Below, one piece after another: positions 16,684 through 26,731 of a DNA stretch of 52,677 bases. The stretch covers positions 1-52,677 of the forward strand of contig DAHUXS010000020.1 in NCBI GenBank assembly GCA_027306995.1, written 5' to 3'. The notes below the pieces were generated by a model, which was not told the DNA's origin, ran no database searches, and worked only from the letters and a program-made list of their open reading frames with translations. Every line of letters starts with the position of its first letter. Within the stretch, counting starts at the first letter, position 1. This DNA is from Lysobacter sp. Its GTDB lineage: Bacteria > Pseudomonadota > Gammaproteobacteria > Xanthomonadales > Xanthomonadaceae. The translations under genes and the position numbers were made by a program.

Positions 16684-19413
16684 TCAGGCAAGCTGCCCGT
16701 GGCAGTGCTTGAACTTCTTGCCGCTGCCGCACGGGCACGGATCATTGCGACCGACCATCGGCGCGGCATTGGCATCGGCGAGCTGTGCCTGCTGCACGGC
16801 GCGCGCTTCCTCGTCGGCGCCGTATCCGCCCATGTCAGGGTGCTGGAACTGCATCTGCTGCGCCGCGGCCTGGGCCTGCTGGCGTTCTGCAGCTTCCATC
16901 GCGGCGATCTCTTCCTCGCTGCGGATGCGCACGCGACCGAGCGTGGTGGTGACTTCGCGCTTGACGGTTTCCAGCATCTCGGAGAACAGCTGGAACGCTT
17001 CCTTCTTGTATTCGTCCTTCGGCTGCTTCTGGGCGAAACCGCGCAGGTGGATGCCCTGGCGCAGGTAGTCCATGCGCGCGAGATGCTCCTTCCAGTTCTG
17101 GTCCAGCACCGAGAGCATCAGGTGCTTCTCGATCATGCGCATGGTGTCGGGACCGACTTCGGCTTCCTTGTCGACGAAGTGCTGGTCGACCGCCTTCTGC
17201 ACTTCGTTCTCGACGTCGGACGATTCCACGTCCTCGCGCTTGCCGACCTCATCGACCAGCGGCAGTTGCACGCCGAGATCGTTGGCCAGTTCCGACTGCA
17301 GGCCTTCGAGGTCCCACTGGTCGTGCATCGATTCCTCGGGCACGTAACGGCGCACGGTGTCGGCGACCACGTCGGCGCGGATGCCGTCGATGTTGTCCTT
17401 GATCGATTCCGCTTCCAGCAACTCGTCGCGCTGCTGGTAGATCACCTTGCGCTGGTCGTTGTTGACGTCGTCGAAATCGAGCAGGTTCTTGCGGATGTCG
17501 AAGTTGTGCGCCTCGACCTTGCGCTGGGCGTTGGCGATCTGGCGCGTGACCAGCGGCGACTCGATGATGTCGTCTTCCTTCAGGCCCATGCGCTCCATCA
17601 TCTTCTGCACCCAGTCGGCGGCGAAGATGCGCATCAGGTTGTCGTCGAGCGACAGGTAGAAGCGCGACGAACCCGGATCACCCTGGCGACCGGAACGGCC
17701 ACGCAGCTGGTTGTCGATGCGGCGGCTTTCGTGACGTTCGGTGCCGAGGATGTGCAGGCCGCCGAGTTCCTTGACCTTCTCGTGGCGTTCCTGCCACTCG
17801 GCCTTCATGCGCGCCTTGGTGGCGTCGTCCGCCGGCGTGCCCGCGGCTTCCAGCATGGCGAATTCCGATTCCAACGAACCGCCGAGCACGATGTCGGTGC
17901 CACGACCGGCCATGTTGGTGGCGATGGTCACAGCGCCCGGACGACCGGCCTGGGCGACGATGTGCGCCTCGCGTTCGTGCTGCTTGGCGTTCAACACTTC
18001 GTGCGGGACGTTGAACTTGTTGAGGTAATCGCTCAGCAGTTCCGACACTTCGATCGACGTGGTACCGACCAGGACCGGCTGGCCCTTCTTGTGCGCGTCC
18101 TGGATTTCGTTCGCGACCGCGCGGAACTTGCCGGCGCGATTGAGGAACACGAGATCCGGATGGTCCTTGCGGATCATCTCGCGATGGGTCGGGATCACCA
18201 CCACTTCCAGGCCGTAGATGCTCTGGAATTCGTAGGCTTCCGTGTCGGCCGTACCGGTCATGCCGGCCAGCTTCTTGTACATGCGGAACAGGTTCTGGAA
18301 GGTGATGCTCGCCAGCGTCTGGTTCTCGCGCTGGATCTCGACGCGCTCCTTCGCTTCCACCGCCTGGTGCAGGCCATCGGACCAGCGACGACCCGGCAGC
18401 GTGCGGCCGGTGAATTCGTCGACGATGATGACTTCGCCGTCGCGCACGATGTAGTCGACGTCCTTCTGGTAGATCGCGTTGGCGCGCAGCGCCGCGTTCA
18501 GATGGTGGACGACGTGGATGTTCTGCGGGTTGTAGAGGCTGTCGTCCTCGCCGAGGATGCCGCCGGCGCGCAGCAGTTCTTCCGCCAGCTCCTGCCCGGA
18601 TTCCGACAGATGCACCTGCTTCTGCTTCTCGTCGACCCAGTAATCGCCGACGCCCTCTTCCTTCTCCTGGCGGGTCAGGCGCGGCACGATGGCATCGACG
18701 CGCATGTACAGTTCCGGCGAATCGTCGGCGGGACCGGAGATGATCAGCGGCGTGCGCGCCTCGTCGATCAGGATCGAGTCGACTTCGTCGACGATCGCGT
18801 AATGGAGGCCGCGCTGGAAACGGTCTTCCTTGGCCAGCGCCATGTTGTCGCGCAGGTAGTCGAAGCCGAATTCGTTGTTGGTGCCGTAGGTGATGTCGGC
18901 GGCGTAGGCTTCGTGCTTGTCCGAATGCGGCATGCCCGGGAACACCACGCCGACGGAGAGGCCCAGCCAGTTGTAGAGCTTGCCCATCTGCGCGGCGTCG
19001 CGGCGCGCGAGGTAGTCGTTCACGGTGACGACATGAACGCCCTGGCCTTCCAGCGCGTTGAGGTAGACCGGCAGCGTGCCGACCAGGGTCTTGCCCTCGC
19101 CGGTGCGCATTTCGGCGATCTTGCCCATGTGCAGCACCATGCCGCCGATCAGCTGGACGTCGTAGGGACGCATGCCGAGGACGCGCACCGAGGCTTCGCG
19201 ACAGACCGCGAACGCTTCCGGCAACAGCTTGTCCAGCGATTCGCCCTTGGCGATGCGGTCCTTGAATTCCTGGGTCTTGGCCTTCAGCGCGTCATCGGAC
19301 AAGGCCTGCATCTGCGGCTCGAGTGCGTTGATCTTGCGGACGATGCCGTCGAGTTGCTTGAGCAGGCGCTCGTTGCGGCTGCCGAAAACGCTGGTAAGGA
19401 GTCGGTTGAACAT
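16684..19413 (-). CDS. secA: Preprotein translocase ATPase SecA
   Basis: This 909-residue ATPase drives protein export through SecYEG. Walker A lies in [14 protein letters not shown] and Walker B in [18 protein letters not shown]. The second nucleotide-binding domain carries [13 protein letters not shown] and [15 protein letters not shown]. The extreme C-terminus has the zinc SEC-C motif ([14 protein letters not shown]) that binds SecB. ATG 19413 ([11 protein letters not shown]) is the usual family start; upstream in-frame codons only read through the terminator hairpin. The length is standard. It is followed by the Nudix-ThiE gene. Confidence 0.98.
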   Translation of the reverse strand: MFNRLLTSVFGSRNERLLKQLDGIVRKINALEPQMQALSDDALKAKTQEFKDRIAKGESLDKLLPEAFAVCREASVRVLGMRPYDVQLIGGMVLHMGKIAEMRTGEGKTLVGTLPVYLNALEGQGVHVVTVNDYLARRDAAQMGKLYNWLGLSVGVVFPGMPHSDKHEAYAADITYGTNNEFGFDYLRDNMALAKEDRFQRGLHYAIVDEVDSILIDEARTPLIISGPADDSPELYMRVDAIVPRLTRQEKEEGVGDYWVDEKQKQVHLSESGQELAEELLRAGGILGEDDSLYNPQNIHVVHHLNAALRANAIYQKDVDYIVRDGEVIIVDEFTGRTLPGRRWSDGLHQAVEAKERVEIQRENQTLASITFQNLFRMYKKLAGMTGTADTEAYEFQSIYGLEVVVIPTHREMIRKDHPDLVFLNRAGKFRAVANEIQDAHKKGQPVLVGTTSIEVSELLSDYLNKFNVPHEVLNAKQHEREAHIVAQAGRPGAVTIATNMAGRGTDIVLGGSLESEFAMLEAAGTPADDATKARMKAEWQERHEKVKELGGLHILGTERHESRRIDNQLRGRSGRQGDPGSSRFYLSLDDNLMRIFAADWVQKMMERMGLKEDDIIESPLVTRQIANAQRKVEAHNFDIRKNLLDFDDVNNDQRKVIYQQRDELLEAESIKDNIDGIRADVVADTVRRYVPEESMHDQWDLEGLQSELANDLGVQLPLVDEVGKREDVESSDVENEVQKAVDQHFVDKEAEVGPDTMRMIEKHLMLSVLDQNWKEHLARMDYLRQGIHLRGFAQKQPKDEYKKEAFQLFSEMLETVKREVTTTLGRVRIRSEEEIAAMEAAERQQAQAAAQQMQFQHPDMGGYGADEEARAVQQAQLADANAAPMVGRNDPCPCGSGKKFKHCHGQLA

Positions 19414-19448
19414 GGAGTCGCTTGGCTCGAGACGTCGCTCGGGAAATA

Positions 19449-19472
19449 GGAAAGGGCGCCAAAGCGCCCTTT
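19449..19472 (-). terminator. Terminator between M23 peptidase gene and secA
   Basis: The nine-base perfect stem AAAGGGCGC / GCGCCCTTT has a four-base loop, at about 47-70 bases after the M23 stop and 36 bases before the secA start. The T run is short. Confidence 0.7.
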
Positions 19473-19519
19473 GGAACCGTACATTGTAGCTGGGGACGGG
19501 ATCGCCCGCCCTCAAGTCC

Positions 19520-20548
19520 TCAGGCGCGTTTCACCGAACTGCGTCCGGCCAGGAATGGCGCCGGATTCACGTAGGCGCCGTCCTTCCACACTTCCAGATG
19601 CACGTGCGCGCCGGTGGAACGCCCGGTCGAACCGGCCTTGGCGATCTCGGTCCCGGCCCGCACCAGGTCGCCGACCTGCTTGAGCAGCTGCGAGTTGTGC
19701 GCATAGCGGGTGACGTAGCCATTGCCGTGGTCGACCTCGATCACGTTGCCGTAGCCGGTACGGACGCCGACGAAGCTGACCACGCCATCGGCGACGGCAT
19801 AGACCGGATCACCAACCTGCGCGGCGAAATCGATGCCCTTGTGGAATTGTTCGCCGGCACCGAAGGGATCGGCGCGCGCGCCGAAGGTCGAGGTCACGTA
19901 GCTGTGCGCGGTCGGCGCGATCGCGCGTTCCAGGCTGCCCTTGGCAGTGCGGCTGGCGAGCAGCGTGTCGAGCACGGTGAGCTGGCCGCCGGCGTTGTCG
20001 AACTGCGCCTGCACGGCATCCAGTCCGCTGCGCATCTGCGCCGGCGTGATGTCACTGGTGGGACCGCCACCGCCCTGGCCGATCGGTGCCGAGAAGTTGA
20101 ATTCGCCACCCTGCAGGCCGCTGGCATCAACCAGGCGCTGGCCGACCGCATTCAAGCGCGTGGCCTGCGCCTGCAATTCGGCCAGGCGCGCCGACATCGC
20201 ATTGAGTTCGCGCTGGGTATCGCGACGGATCTGCTCGGTGCCGGCGGTCTGCGCAGCCACTTCGGCACGGTCGAATGCCGCCATCGCGGCAAGGCCGCCC
20301 ATCAGGCCCACCACCAGCGTGGCCAAGAGCGCGCGATACGGATTGCGGGCCAGTCGCTGGCCGCCGCGGGCCAGCAGGCGCTGGGCCGTCGCCCGGAGGC
20401 GCGAGCCCAGGCTCGACACCGGGGCCTCGACATGGAAGCGCGGGTGGAACACGAAGCGATAGCCCGGATCCTTGCGGACCCAGCTGCGGCTCACGTGGGG
20501 GCGTTTAAAGTGTCGTACGGCCTTGTAGCCTGAACCTGTCTTCTTCAA
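19520..20548 (-). CDS. M23 family (LytM domain) metallopeptidase
   Basis: This 342-residue membrane-anchored peptidase probably cleaves peptidoglycan cross-bridges or is a septal regulator. The basic N-terminal tail is cytoplasmic, one membrane segment lies at about residues 71-92 ([17 protein letters not shown]), and a coiled-coil stretch follows. The LytM domain has the zinc ligands H236XXXD240 (HKGID) and H315XH317 (HVHLEV), so it looks catalytically intact. No ATG or GTG fits; TTG at 20548 is chosen because GGAGA lies just upstream and the protein then begins MKKTGSGYK. Only 11 bases separate it from the divergent DciA-like gene. Its place between lpxC and secA is conserved in the family Xanthomonadaceae. 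Confidence 0.88.
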   Translation of the reverse strand: MKKTGSGYKAVRHFKRPHVSRSWVRKDPGYRFVFHPRFHVEAPVSSLGSRLRATAQRLLARGGQRLARNPYRALLATLVVGLMGGLAAMAAFDRAEVAAQTAGTEQIRRDTQRELNAMSARLAELQAQATRLNAVGQRLVDASGLQGGEFNFSAPIGQGGGGPTSDITPAQMRSGLDAVQAQFDNAGGQLTVLDTLLASRTAKGSLERAIAPTAHSYVTSTFGARADPFGAGEQFHKGIDFAAQVGDPVYAVADGVVSFVGVRTGYGNVIEVDHGNGYVTRYAHNSQLLKQVGDLVRAGTEIAKAGSTGRSTGAHVHLEVWKDGAYVNPAPFLAGRSSVKRA

Positions 20549-20559
20549 CGTCGTCTCCG

Positions 20560-21081
20560 ATGTCCAAACCGCGCATTCCCCGACAAAACCCGCCCCGCTC
20601 GACCCCGAGCGCCTGGCAGGCTGCCCTGGCCGGCAGTGCCGCCGACCCGTTGAAGCGGGCCGAGTGGCTGGCGTCGCTGGATCATCAGCTGCGCATTGCT
20701 TTGCCGTTGCAGTTGGCCGCACATGCCCGGCTGGCCAACGTCGATGGAAACCGCCTGGTGTATTCAGTGGATGGCCCGGCCTGGAGCAGTCGCCTGCGCC
20801 TGTCCGGTGATGCCATCCTCGAAGCCGCCCGTTCCCTCGGACTGGCCGTGGATGCGTTGGCGATCCGCGTGGTGCGGATGCCTGCGCAGCCGGGGATGGG
20901 TGTCACGCAGCCCACGCCCCGAGGATCTGCTTCCGGCACCGAGCGGACTGCTCTGCGCACCGTGCGCGAACTGATCGCGCAAGGGCCTGCCGGGGACCCG
21001 AGTGATGAAAACGCACCCAAGCCCACCCGGGCGGAGCGGTTGCGCGCACGGCGCCCGTCCCGGCCGGAGGGTGCATCCTAG
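20560..21081 (+). CDS. DUF721 / DciA-like protein (probable replicative helicase loader)
   Basis: This 173-residue protein has a DUF721 domain in residues 40-115 (LDHQLRIALPLQLAAHARLAN then LVYSVDGPAWSSRLRL and LRVV-like AIRVVRM), followed by a low-complexity basic tail. DciA proteins of this family load or assist the DnaB helicase in bacteria lacking DnaC. Assignment rests on the domain pattern. The ATG at 20560 is 11 bases from the divergent M23 start, so the two promoters must overlap the other gene's coding sequence. It converges on lpxC. Confidence 0.8.
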   Translation: MSKPRIPRQNPPRSTPSAWQAALAGSAADPLKRAEWLASLDHQLRIALPLQLAAHARLANVDGNRLVYSVDGPAWSSRLRLSGDAILEAARSLGLAVDALAIRVVRMPAQPGMGVTQPTPRGSASGTERTALRTVRELIAQGPAGDPSDENAPKPTRAERLRARRPSRPEGAS

Positions 21082-21127
21082 GGGTGTTGGCGACCCGGGG
21101 TGTTAAGGGATCGCTGGCTGTTCAGCC

Positions 21128-22051
21128 TCAAACCGGGACGTAAGCCCCATAAATGGCCGACCGCTGGGCCGTATCGGCCGCTGGCTCATCCTCGAAGGTG
21201 GCCAGTTCCCAGGCATCGGTCGTCGCCAGCACCTGGCGGACCAGGGCGTTGTTGAGGGCGTGGCCGGATTTGTAGCCGGTATAGGCGCCCAGTACCGGGT
21301 GGCCGAGCAGATAGAGGTCGCCGACGGCGTCGAGGATCTTGTGTCGGACGAATTCGTCGGCGTAGCGCAGGCCGTCCTCGTTGAGGACGCGGAACTCGTC
21401 GAGAACGATGGCGTTGTCCATCGAGCCGCCGAGGCCGAGGTTGCGCTCGCGCATGAACTCGAGGTCGCGCATAAAGCCGAAGGTGCGCGCGCGGCTGACT
21501 TCGCGGATGTAGCTGGCGGTCGAGAAATCGACCGTCGCCCGCGACAGCGAGGCCGGGATCGCCGGATGGTTGAAGTCGACGGTGAAGTCGAGGCGGAAGC
21601 CATCGTGCGGATCGAAGGCGGCGCGCTTGTCGCCGTCGCGCACTTCGATCGTCTTCTTGATGCGGATGAATTTCTTCGGCTTGTCCTGCTCGACGATGCC
21701 CGCCGATTGCAGCAGGAAGACAAACGGGCTGGACGATCCATCCATGATCGGCACTTCCGGCGCCGACAGGTCGATCCAGGCATTGTCGATGCCGAGCCCG
21801 GCGAGGGCCGACATCAGGTGTTCGACGGTGTTGACGCGCACGCCATCGGTGGCGAGGCCGGTACACAGCATGGTTTCGCTGACGAGGTCGCCGCGCGCCG
21901 GAAACTCCACCACCGGGTCGAGGTCGACGCGTCGGAACACGATGCCGGTATCCACCGGAGCGGGGCGCAGGGTCAGGAAAACCTTTTCGCCACCATGCAG
22001 GCCGACGCCGGTCGCGCGGATGACGTTTCGCAATGTGCGTTGACGAATCAT
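21128..22051 (-). CDS. lpxC: UDP-3-O-acyl-N-acetylglucosamine deacetylase LpxC
   Basis: This 307-residue zinc deacetylase catalyses the committed step of lipid A synthesis. Family motifs are visible: [11 protein letters not shown] at the N-terminus, the zinc site [27 protein letters not shown], then [14 protein letters not shown] with the second His and catalytic Asp, and [10 protein letters not shown]. Length matches the E. coli enzyme (305). It sits downstream of ftsZ, the usual end of the dcw cluster in gammaproteobacteria, but 233 bases with strong hairpins separate them. Confidence 0.98.
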   Translation of the reverse strand: MIRQRTLRNVIRATGVGLHGGEKVFLTLRPAPVDTGIVFRRVDLDPVVEFPARGDLVSETMLCTGLATDGVRVNTVEHLMSALAGLGIDNAWIDLSAPEVPIMDGSSSPFVFLLQSAGIVEQDKPKKFIRIKKTIEVRDGDKRAAFDPHDGFRLDFTVDFNHPAIPASLSRATVDFSTASYIREVSRARTFGFMRDLEFMRERNLGLGGSMDNAIVLDEFRVLNEDGLRYADEFVRHKILDAVGDLYLLGHPVLGAYTGYKSGHALNNALVRQVLATTDAWELATFEDEPAADTAQRSAIYGAYVPV

Positions 22052-22284
22052 GCGCTGGTTGGATCGACGGCCTTGATGAAAGAAGACGCGCCGACCGCCT
22101 GGCGGTTGACGCAGCGGTTCAGGTTACCACGGAGGGTGCTGAATCCACATTTAAGAAGGGGAAGGAAGCCCCCGCCAGCGGCGCAGCTAGCGGGGGATGT
22201 ATCAAGCCGACCGGCCGGCCCCTCGCGCCCGCGAGGGAGGGTGTGGGCGGCGTCAGGACCGGCCGGCCAGAACCAACCGGACGA
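22052..22284 (-). other. Structured ftsZ-lpxC intergenic region
   Basis: These 233 bases hold three secondary-structure elements. There is an 11-bp hairpin at 22169-22196 (CCCCCGCCAGC / GCTAGCGGGGG), with one mismatch as DNA that a G-U wobble can pair in RNA. There is a perfect 8-bp hairpin at 22220-22237 (CCCTCGCG / CGCGAGGG). The hairpin is flanked by two identical 12-base repeats GACCGGCCGGCC at 22209-22220 and 22257-22268, each containing the self-complementary CCGGCCGG. On the minus strand the first hairpin is followed by a pyrimidine-rich stretch, so it may terminate ftsZ transcription. The lpxC promoter should also lie here. Confidence 0.6.
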
Positions 22285-23544
22285 TCAATCTGCCTGGCGG
22301 CGGAGGAAGGCCGGGATGTTGAGGTAGTCGCTGGGCAGGTCGGCGATCGCCGGGGCCGCACTCGGCTCGGCGGCACTGGCCGCACCCACGCCCTGGCTGC
22401 GTCCGCGCAACACCGACGAGATCGACTGGGTCGGGTTGTAGGGATCGCTGACCGCATCGACCGGCAGGCCGGTGGTGCCGTCCAGCTTCGGGCGCTCGCG
22501 CACCAGTTCCACCTGCGGACGACGCTGCGGGGCGCTGGCGCGCTCGTAGCTGTCGCTGCGCGGGGCGATGCGACCGGCGTTGACCGGGTTGAGCCCGGTG
22601 GCGACGACGGTGACGCGCACTTCGTCCTGCATGTCGGGATCGAGCACGGTGCCGATGACAACGGTCGCGTCTTCCGATGCGAAGTTCTCCACCGTGCGGC
22701 CGACTTCGTCGAACTCGGCCATGGTGAAATCGGGACCGGCGGTGATGTTGACCAGGATGCCGTTGGCGCCGGACAGGTTGACGTCGTCGAGCAGCGGGTT
22801 CTGGATCGCGGCTTCGGCGGCGGCCTGGGCACGATCGTCGCCACGCGCGTGGCCGGTGCCCATCATCGCCAGGCCCATTTCGCTCATCACGGTGCGGACG
22901 TCGGCGAAGTCGACGTTGATCAGGCCCGGACGGACGATCAGGTCGGCGATGCCCTGCACCGCGCCCTGCAGCACGTCATTGGCGGCGCGGAAGGCCTGCA
23001 CCATCGTCGCGTTGCGGCCGAGCACGGTGATCAGCTTCTCGTTCGGGATCGTGATCAGCGAATCGACGTGCTGCGACAGCTCCTCGATGCCCTTGAGCGC
23101 GACCTGCATGCGGCGGCGACCTTCGAACGGGAACGGCTTGGTGACGACGGCGACGGTCAGGATGCCCATCTCCTTCGCCAGCTGTGCAACGACGGGCGCC
23201 GCACCGGTGCCGGTGCCGCCGCCCATGCCGGCGGTGATGAAGACCATGTCGGCGCCGTGCAGCGCTTCGATGATGCGCTCGCGGTCTTCCAGCGCGGCCT
23301 GGCGGCCGACTTCCGGATTCGCGCCTGCGCCGAGGCCCTTGGTGACGTTGCCGCCGAGTTGCAGCTGCATCTTCGCGCCGCAGTTCTTGATCGCCTGCGC
23401 ATCGGTGTTGGCGGTGATGAACTCCACGCCATCGACGCTGCTGTTGACCATGTGCGCCACGGCATTTCCGCCGCCGCCGCCCACGCCGACCACCTTGATG
23501 ACCGCGTTCGGGGTCATCCGCTCTACCAATTCAAACTGTGCCAT
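22285..23544 (-). CDS. ftsZ: Cell division GTPase FtsZ
   Basis: This 419-residue bacterial tubulin homologue forms the Z ring. [14 protein letters not shown] opens the fold, the GTP signature [10 protein letters not shown] lies in the tubulin motif, and the T7 loop NVDFADVR carries the catalytic Asp. The conserved C-terminal peptide [12 protein letters not shown] binds FtsA and ZipA. ATG 23544 ([10 protein letters not shown]) has GAGGG eight bases upstream; the nine-residue upstream extension is rejected. Unlike the rest of the cluster it does not overlap its upstream gene: 129 bases lie between ftsA and ftsZ and probably hold its own promoter. Confidence 0.98.
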   Translation of the reverse strand: MAQFELVERMTPNAVIKVVGVGGGGGNAVAHMVNSSVDGVEFITANTDAQAIKNCGAKMQLQLGGNVTKGLGAGANPEVGRQAALEDRERIIEALHGADMVFITAGMGGGTGTGAAPVVAQLAKEMGILTVAVVTKPFPFEGRRRMQVALKGIEELSQHVDSLITIPNEKLITVLGRNATMVQAFRAANDVLQGAVQGIADLIVRPGLINVDFADVRTVMSEMGLAMMGTGHARGDDRAQAAAEAAIQNPLLDDVNLSGANGILVNITAGPDFTMAEFDEVGRTVENFASEDATVVIGTVLDPDMQDEVRVTVVATGLNPVNAGRIAPRSDSYERASAPQRRPQVELVRERPKLDGTTGLPVDAVSDPYNPTQSISSVLRGRSQGVGAASAAEPSAAPAIADLPSDYLNIPAFLRRQAD

Positions 23545-23673
23545 GTGTATACCCTCGCTGGTTGATGCCATTGGCGGGATGCGCCTCCCGTGGACCCTCT
23601 GGCGATGTGATGCATTGCTGCGTTGCTGTTGCCTTGTTGCGTGTTGCGATGTCGCACTTGCCTTGTCGCGGCC
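23545..23673 (-). other. ftsA-ftsZ intergenic region
   Basis: This is the first real gap in the minus-strand dcw cluster after mraZ. On the plus strand it is T/G-rich with short repeats of GTTGC-like units. It probably carries a promoter for ftsZ; I cannot pick out a clear -35/-10 pair. Confidence 0.4.
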
Positions 23674-24918
23674 TCAGAACTCGCCGCGATACCAATCCTT
23701 CAATTTGTTGAGGAAGCCGCCGGCGCGACCGCCACCCGACAGCAGCGGACGCGAGCGTCGCGGCTGTTCGTGTTGCGCGCCCATCAGCAGCAGGCCGACG
23801 CCGGTGGCATGCACCGGGTTGCCGACCACTTCGCCGAGGCCGGTGACGTGCTGGGGAATGCCGATGCGCACCGGCATCTGCAGCATTTCCTCGGCCAGCT
23901 CGACCACGCCTTCCATCTTCGCGGCGCCGCCGGTCAGCACCATGCCTGCGCGCACCAGTTCCTCGAAGCCCGAGCGGCGCAGTTCCGCCTGCACCATCTC
24001 GAAGATTTCCTCGTAGCGACCTTGCACCGCGTGTGCGAGCGTCTGTCGCGGCAGGCGACGCGGCGGGCGATCGCCCACGCTCGGCACCTGGATGGTTTCT
24101 TCCGCGGTGGTCATCTGCGCCAGCGCGCAGGCGTAACGCACCTTGATCTGCTCGGCTTCCGGCGTCGGCGTGCGCAGCATGTGGGCGATGTCGCTGGTGA
24201 CATGGTCGCCGGCGATCGGCAACGACGCCGTGTGCGAGATCGCACCCTGCACGAACACCGCGATGTCGGTGGTGCCGGCGCCGAGGTCGACCAGGGCGAC
24301 GCCGAGCTGGCGTTCGTCTTCGGTCAACACTGCGGTCGCCGACGCAAGCGATGCCAGTTCGAGTTCGTCGACCTGCAGGCCGCAGCGCTGCACGCACTTG
24401 ACGATGTTGGTCGCGGCCGACTGCGCGCACACCACGAGGTGCGCATGCACTTCGAGGCGGACGCCGCTCATGCCGACCGGATTGCGGATGCCTTCCTGCG
24501 AATCGTCGAGCACGTATTCGCGCGGGATGGCGTGGAGGATGCGCTGGTCGGCGGGGATTGCGACTGCCTTGGCCGCATCGAGCACGCGATCGAGGTCGTC
24601 GTAGGTGACTTCGCTGTCGCGCAGCGGGACGATGCCCGGCGAGTTGCGGCACTGGATGTGGTTGCCGGTGATCGAGGCGTAGACCGAGCGGATCTCGCAA
24701 CCTGCCATCAACTCGGCTTCTTCCACCGCGCGCTGGATCGACTGCACGGTCGATTCGATGTCGACCACCACGCCGCGCTTGAGCCCGCGCGATTCGTGGG
24801 TGCCGAGACCGATCACTTCGATCGGATTGCCCGGTGAGTATTCGCCGACCAACGCGGTCACCTTGGAGGTGCCGATGTCGAGTCCGACGATGAGCGACTT
24901 GTCGCCTTTGCGATTCAT
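23674..24918 (-). CDS. ftsA: Cell division protein FtsA
   Basis: This 414-residue actin-like protein tethers FtsZ to the membrane. The N-terminal phosphate-1 motif is IVGLDIGTSKVTALVGE, the phosphate-2 region is VALVDLGAGTTDIAVF, and GMVLTGGAAKMEGV is the adenosine motif. It ends with an amphipathic membrane-targeting helix (FLNKLKDWYRGEF). ATG 24918 overlaps the ftsQ stop (TCATGA), which sets the start; longer in-frame extensions run through ftsQ. Confidence 0.97.
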   Translation of the reverse strand: MNRKGDKSLIVGLDIGTSKVTALVGEYSPGNPIEVIGLGTHESRGLKRGVVVDIESTVQSIQRAVEEAELMAGCEIRSVYASITGNHIQCRNSPGIVPLRDSEVTYDDLDRVLDAAKAVAIPADQRILHAIPREYVLDDSQEGIRNPVGMSGVRLEVHAHLVVCAQSAATNIVKCVQRCGLQVDELELASLASATAVLTEDERQLGVALVDLGAGTTDIAVFVQGAISHTASLPIAGDHVTSDIAHMLRTPTPEAEQIKVRYACALAQMTTAEETIQVPSVGDRPPRRLPRQTLAHAVQGRYEEIFEMVQAELRRSGFEELVRAGMVLTGGAAKMEGVVELAEEMLQMPVRIGIPQHVTGLGEVVGNPVHATGVGLLLMGAQHEQPRRSRPLLSGGGRAGGFLNKLKDWYRGEF

Positions 24919-25781
24919 GAGATGCGGTATGCCGTGATTGAAGCGTCGTGGAACGGAATGCGGAATGTGGTTGCGATCGGTGTCGGCAACGGCGCGGGCA
25001 ATGCCGGTGCCGGTGTCGTCGATGGAGTCGATGTCGGCGTCGCGGGCTTGGCGGCATCCGGCTTGCCGGCGCCATTCGCGGGCACCCCGCTCCACACCAG
25101 CGCGAAGCCGTTGGTGTAGCGAAGGTCCGCGCGCTGCAGCGCACGCCCTTGCTGCGCGACCAGGCGTGGCATCAGTCCAGCGAAGCGTTCGATGCGCGCT
25201 TCGGCATCGTTGCGGCCGACGATCACCTGCGTGCCGTCGGACAGCGCCATGCTCCAGCTGCCGCGGCGATCCTGCGTCAGTTCCTTCACGCCAATGCCGG
25301 CAGCCGCGAACAGTTCGCGCGACTTGGCGTAGAGCGCCAACACGTCGGCGACATTGCGCGGATCGCCGTCGAGTTGCGGCATGCCCTTGGGCAGCGCCAT
25401 GCCGTCCTGGCGCGGGAACAGCAGGCCCTTGTCGGACACCAGCTGCGACTTGCCCCAATAGGCGAACGGACGCTGCGATTCGATCTTGACGTCGATCTCG
25501 TCGGGCCAGCGCTTGCGCACTTCCGCATGCGCGACCCACGGCAGCGCCGACAACGCGGCCTGCGCCTTGTGCAGGTCGGTGGCGAAGAAGCCGCGCTTGG
25601 TCAGCGGCGCCAGCGTCTGTCGCAGCTCCGTCGCATCGGCGGCGCTGAGGTCGCCTTCGACGTGCAGTTTGCGGAACGGGAAACGCTCGGCGCCGATCCA
25701 GCCATTGAGCACGGCGACCACCGGCAGCACGATCACGCCGATCGCCACCAGCCCCGCGAGAATGCGCAGCAGGTTCCTCAT
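24915..25781 (-). CDS. ftsQ: Cell division protein FtsQ
   Basis: This 288-residue bitopic protein links FtsA/FtsZ-side and periplasmic division proteins (FtsB, FtsL). One N-terminal membrane segment ([22 protein letters not shown]) is followed by a POTRA domain ([12 protein letters not shown] to about [13 protein letters not shown]) and the FtsQ beta domain. The C-terminal 40 residues are Pro/Ala/Thr-rich and longer than usual. ATG 25781 (MRNLLRIL) overlaps the ddl stop (ATGA). Confidence 0.94.
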   Translation of the reverse strand: MRNLLRILAGLVAIGVIVLPVVAVLNGWIGAERFPFRKLHVEGDLSAADATELRQTLAPLTKRGFFATDLHKAQAALSALPWVAHAEVRKRWPDEIDVKIESQRPFAYWGKSQLVSDKGLLFPRQDGMALPKGMPQLDGDPRNVADVLALYAKSRELFAAAGIGVKELTQDRRGSWSMALSDGTQVIVGRNDAEARIERFAGLMPRLVAQQGRALQRADLRYTNGFALVWSGVPANGAGKPDAAKPATPTSTPSTTPAPALPAPLPTPIATTFRIPFHDASITAYRIS

Positions 25782-26731
25782 GCGGCGCCCTCCAGGGTCT
25801 GCTCGAGGATGCGCCAGCACAGTTCGGCGAAATCGATGCCGACCTGCGATGCCGCCTTCGGCACCAGCGAATGGCTGGTCATGCCCGGCGCGGTATTCAC
25901 TTCCATCAGCGCGAAGCGGCCATCGGCATGGCGCATCACATCGACACGGCCCCAGCCGCTGCAGCCGGCGCTGCGGAAGCCGGCCATCGCGAGACGGCGG
26001 ATCTCCGCTTCGTCATCGCCCGACAAACCTGGACAGATGTACTGGGTGTCGTCGGAAATGTATTTGGCGTGGTAGTCGTACCACTCGCCCGGCGGCACGA
26101 TCTTGACCGACGGCAGGGCGAGATCGCCGAGGATGCCGACGGTGTATTCGCCGCCCGACACCAGTTGTTCGGCCAGCAATTCGTGTTCGTAGGTCTTCGC
26201 GAATTCGATCGCGGGCGCGAGATCGTCTTCGCCCATGACGCGGAACACGCCGACGCTCGATCCTTCCGCCGACGGCTTGATGAAGACCGGGAAGCCGAGC
26301 GTGCGTACCGCGCCCGCGACATCGGCGCCGGCAGGCAGACGCACGAAACGCGCGGTCGGCAGGCCTTCCGACAACCACACCTGCTTGGTGCGGATCTTGT
26401 CCATTGTCAGCGCGCTGCCGAGCACGCCGGGGCCGGTGTAGGGAACGGCGAACGATTGCAGCAGGCCTTGCAGCACGCCGTTCTCGCCATTGCCGCCATG
26501 CAGGATGTTGAAGACGCGATCGAACTTCTTCGCTGCAAGCTGTTCGACCAGCGCCGGAATGCCATCGATGCCGTGGGCATCGACGCCGCGCGAACGCAGC
26601 GCTTCCAGCACGTTGGCGCCGGAATTGAGCGAGACTTCGCGCTCGGCGCTGACGCCACCGAACAACACGGCAACGCGACCAAACGCGGCGGCATCGGTGG
26701 TGCGCAGTGCGGACACGACGATCGTGCTCAT
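25778..26731 (-). CDS. ddl: D-alanine--D-alanine ligase
   Basis: This 317-residue ATP-grasp enzyme joins two D-Ala for the peptidoglycan stem peptide. Motifs are [19 protein letters not shown], the HGGNGENG loop, [28 protein letters not shown] and the metal-binding [13 protein letters not shown]. The start overlaps the murC stop (ATGA). It matches DdlB of E. coli in size and position. Confidence 0.97.
   Translation of the reverse strand: MSTIVVSALRTTDAAAFGRVAVLFGGVSAEREVSLNSGANVLEALRSRGVDAHGIDGIPALVEQLAAKKFDRVFNILHGGNGENGVLQGLLQSFAVPYTGPGVLGSALTMDKIRTKQVWLSEGLPTARFVRLPAGADVAGAVRTLGFPVFIKPSAEGSSVGVFRVMGEDDLAPAIEFAKTYEHELLAEQLVSGGEYTVGILGDLALPSVKIVPPGEWYDYHAKYISDDTQYICPGLSGDDEAEIRRLAMAGFRSAGCSGWGRVDVMRHADGRFALMEVNTAPGMTSHSLVPKAASQVGIDFAELCWRILEQTLEGAA

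Noticed and set aside
16528-19449. A 973-codon open frame on the plus strand opposite secA
   Set aside because: It is an exact antisense shadow of the secA coding sequence. In GC-rich genes the complementary frame often lacks stops. Its translation is Val/Asp/His/Leu-rich without motifs, whereas SecA on the other strand is unmistakable.
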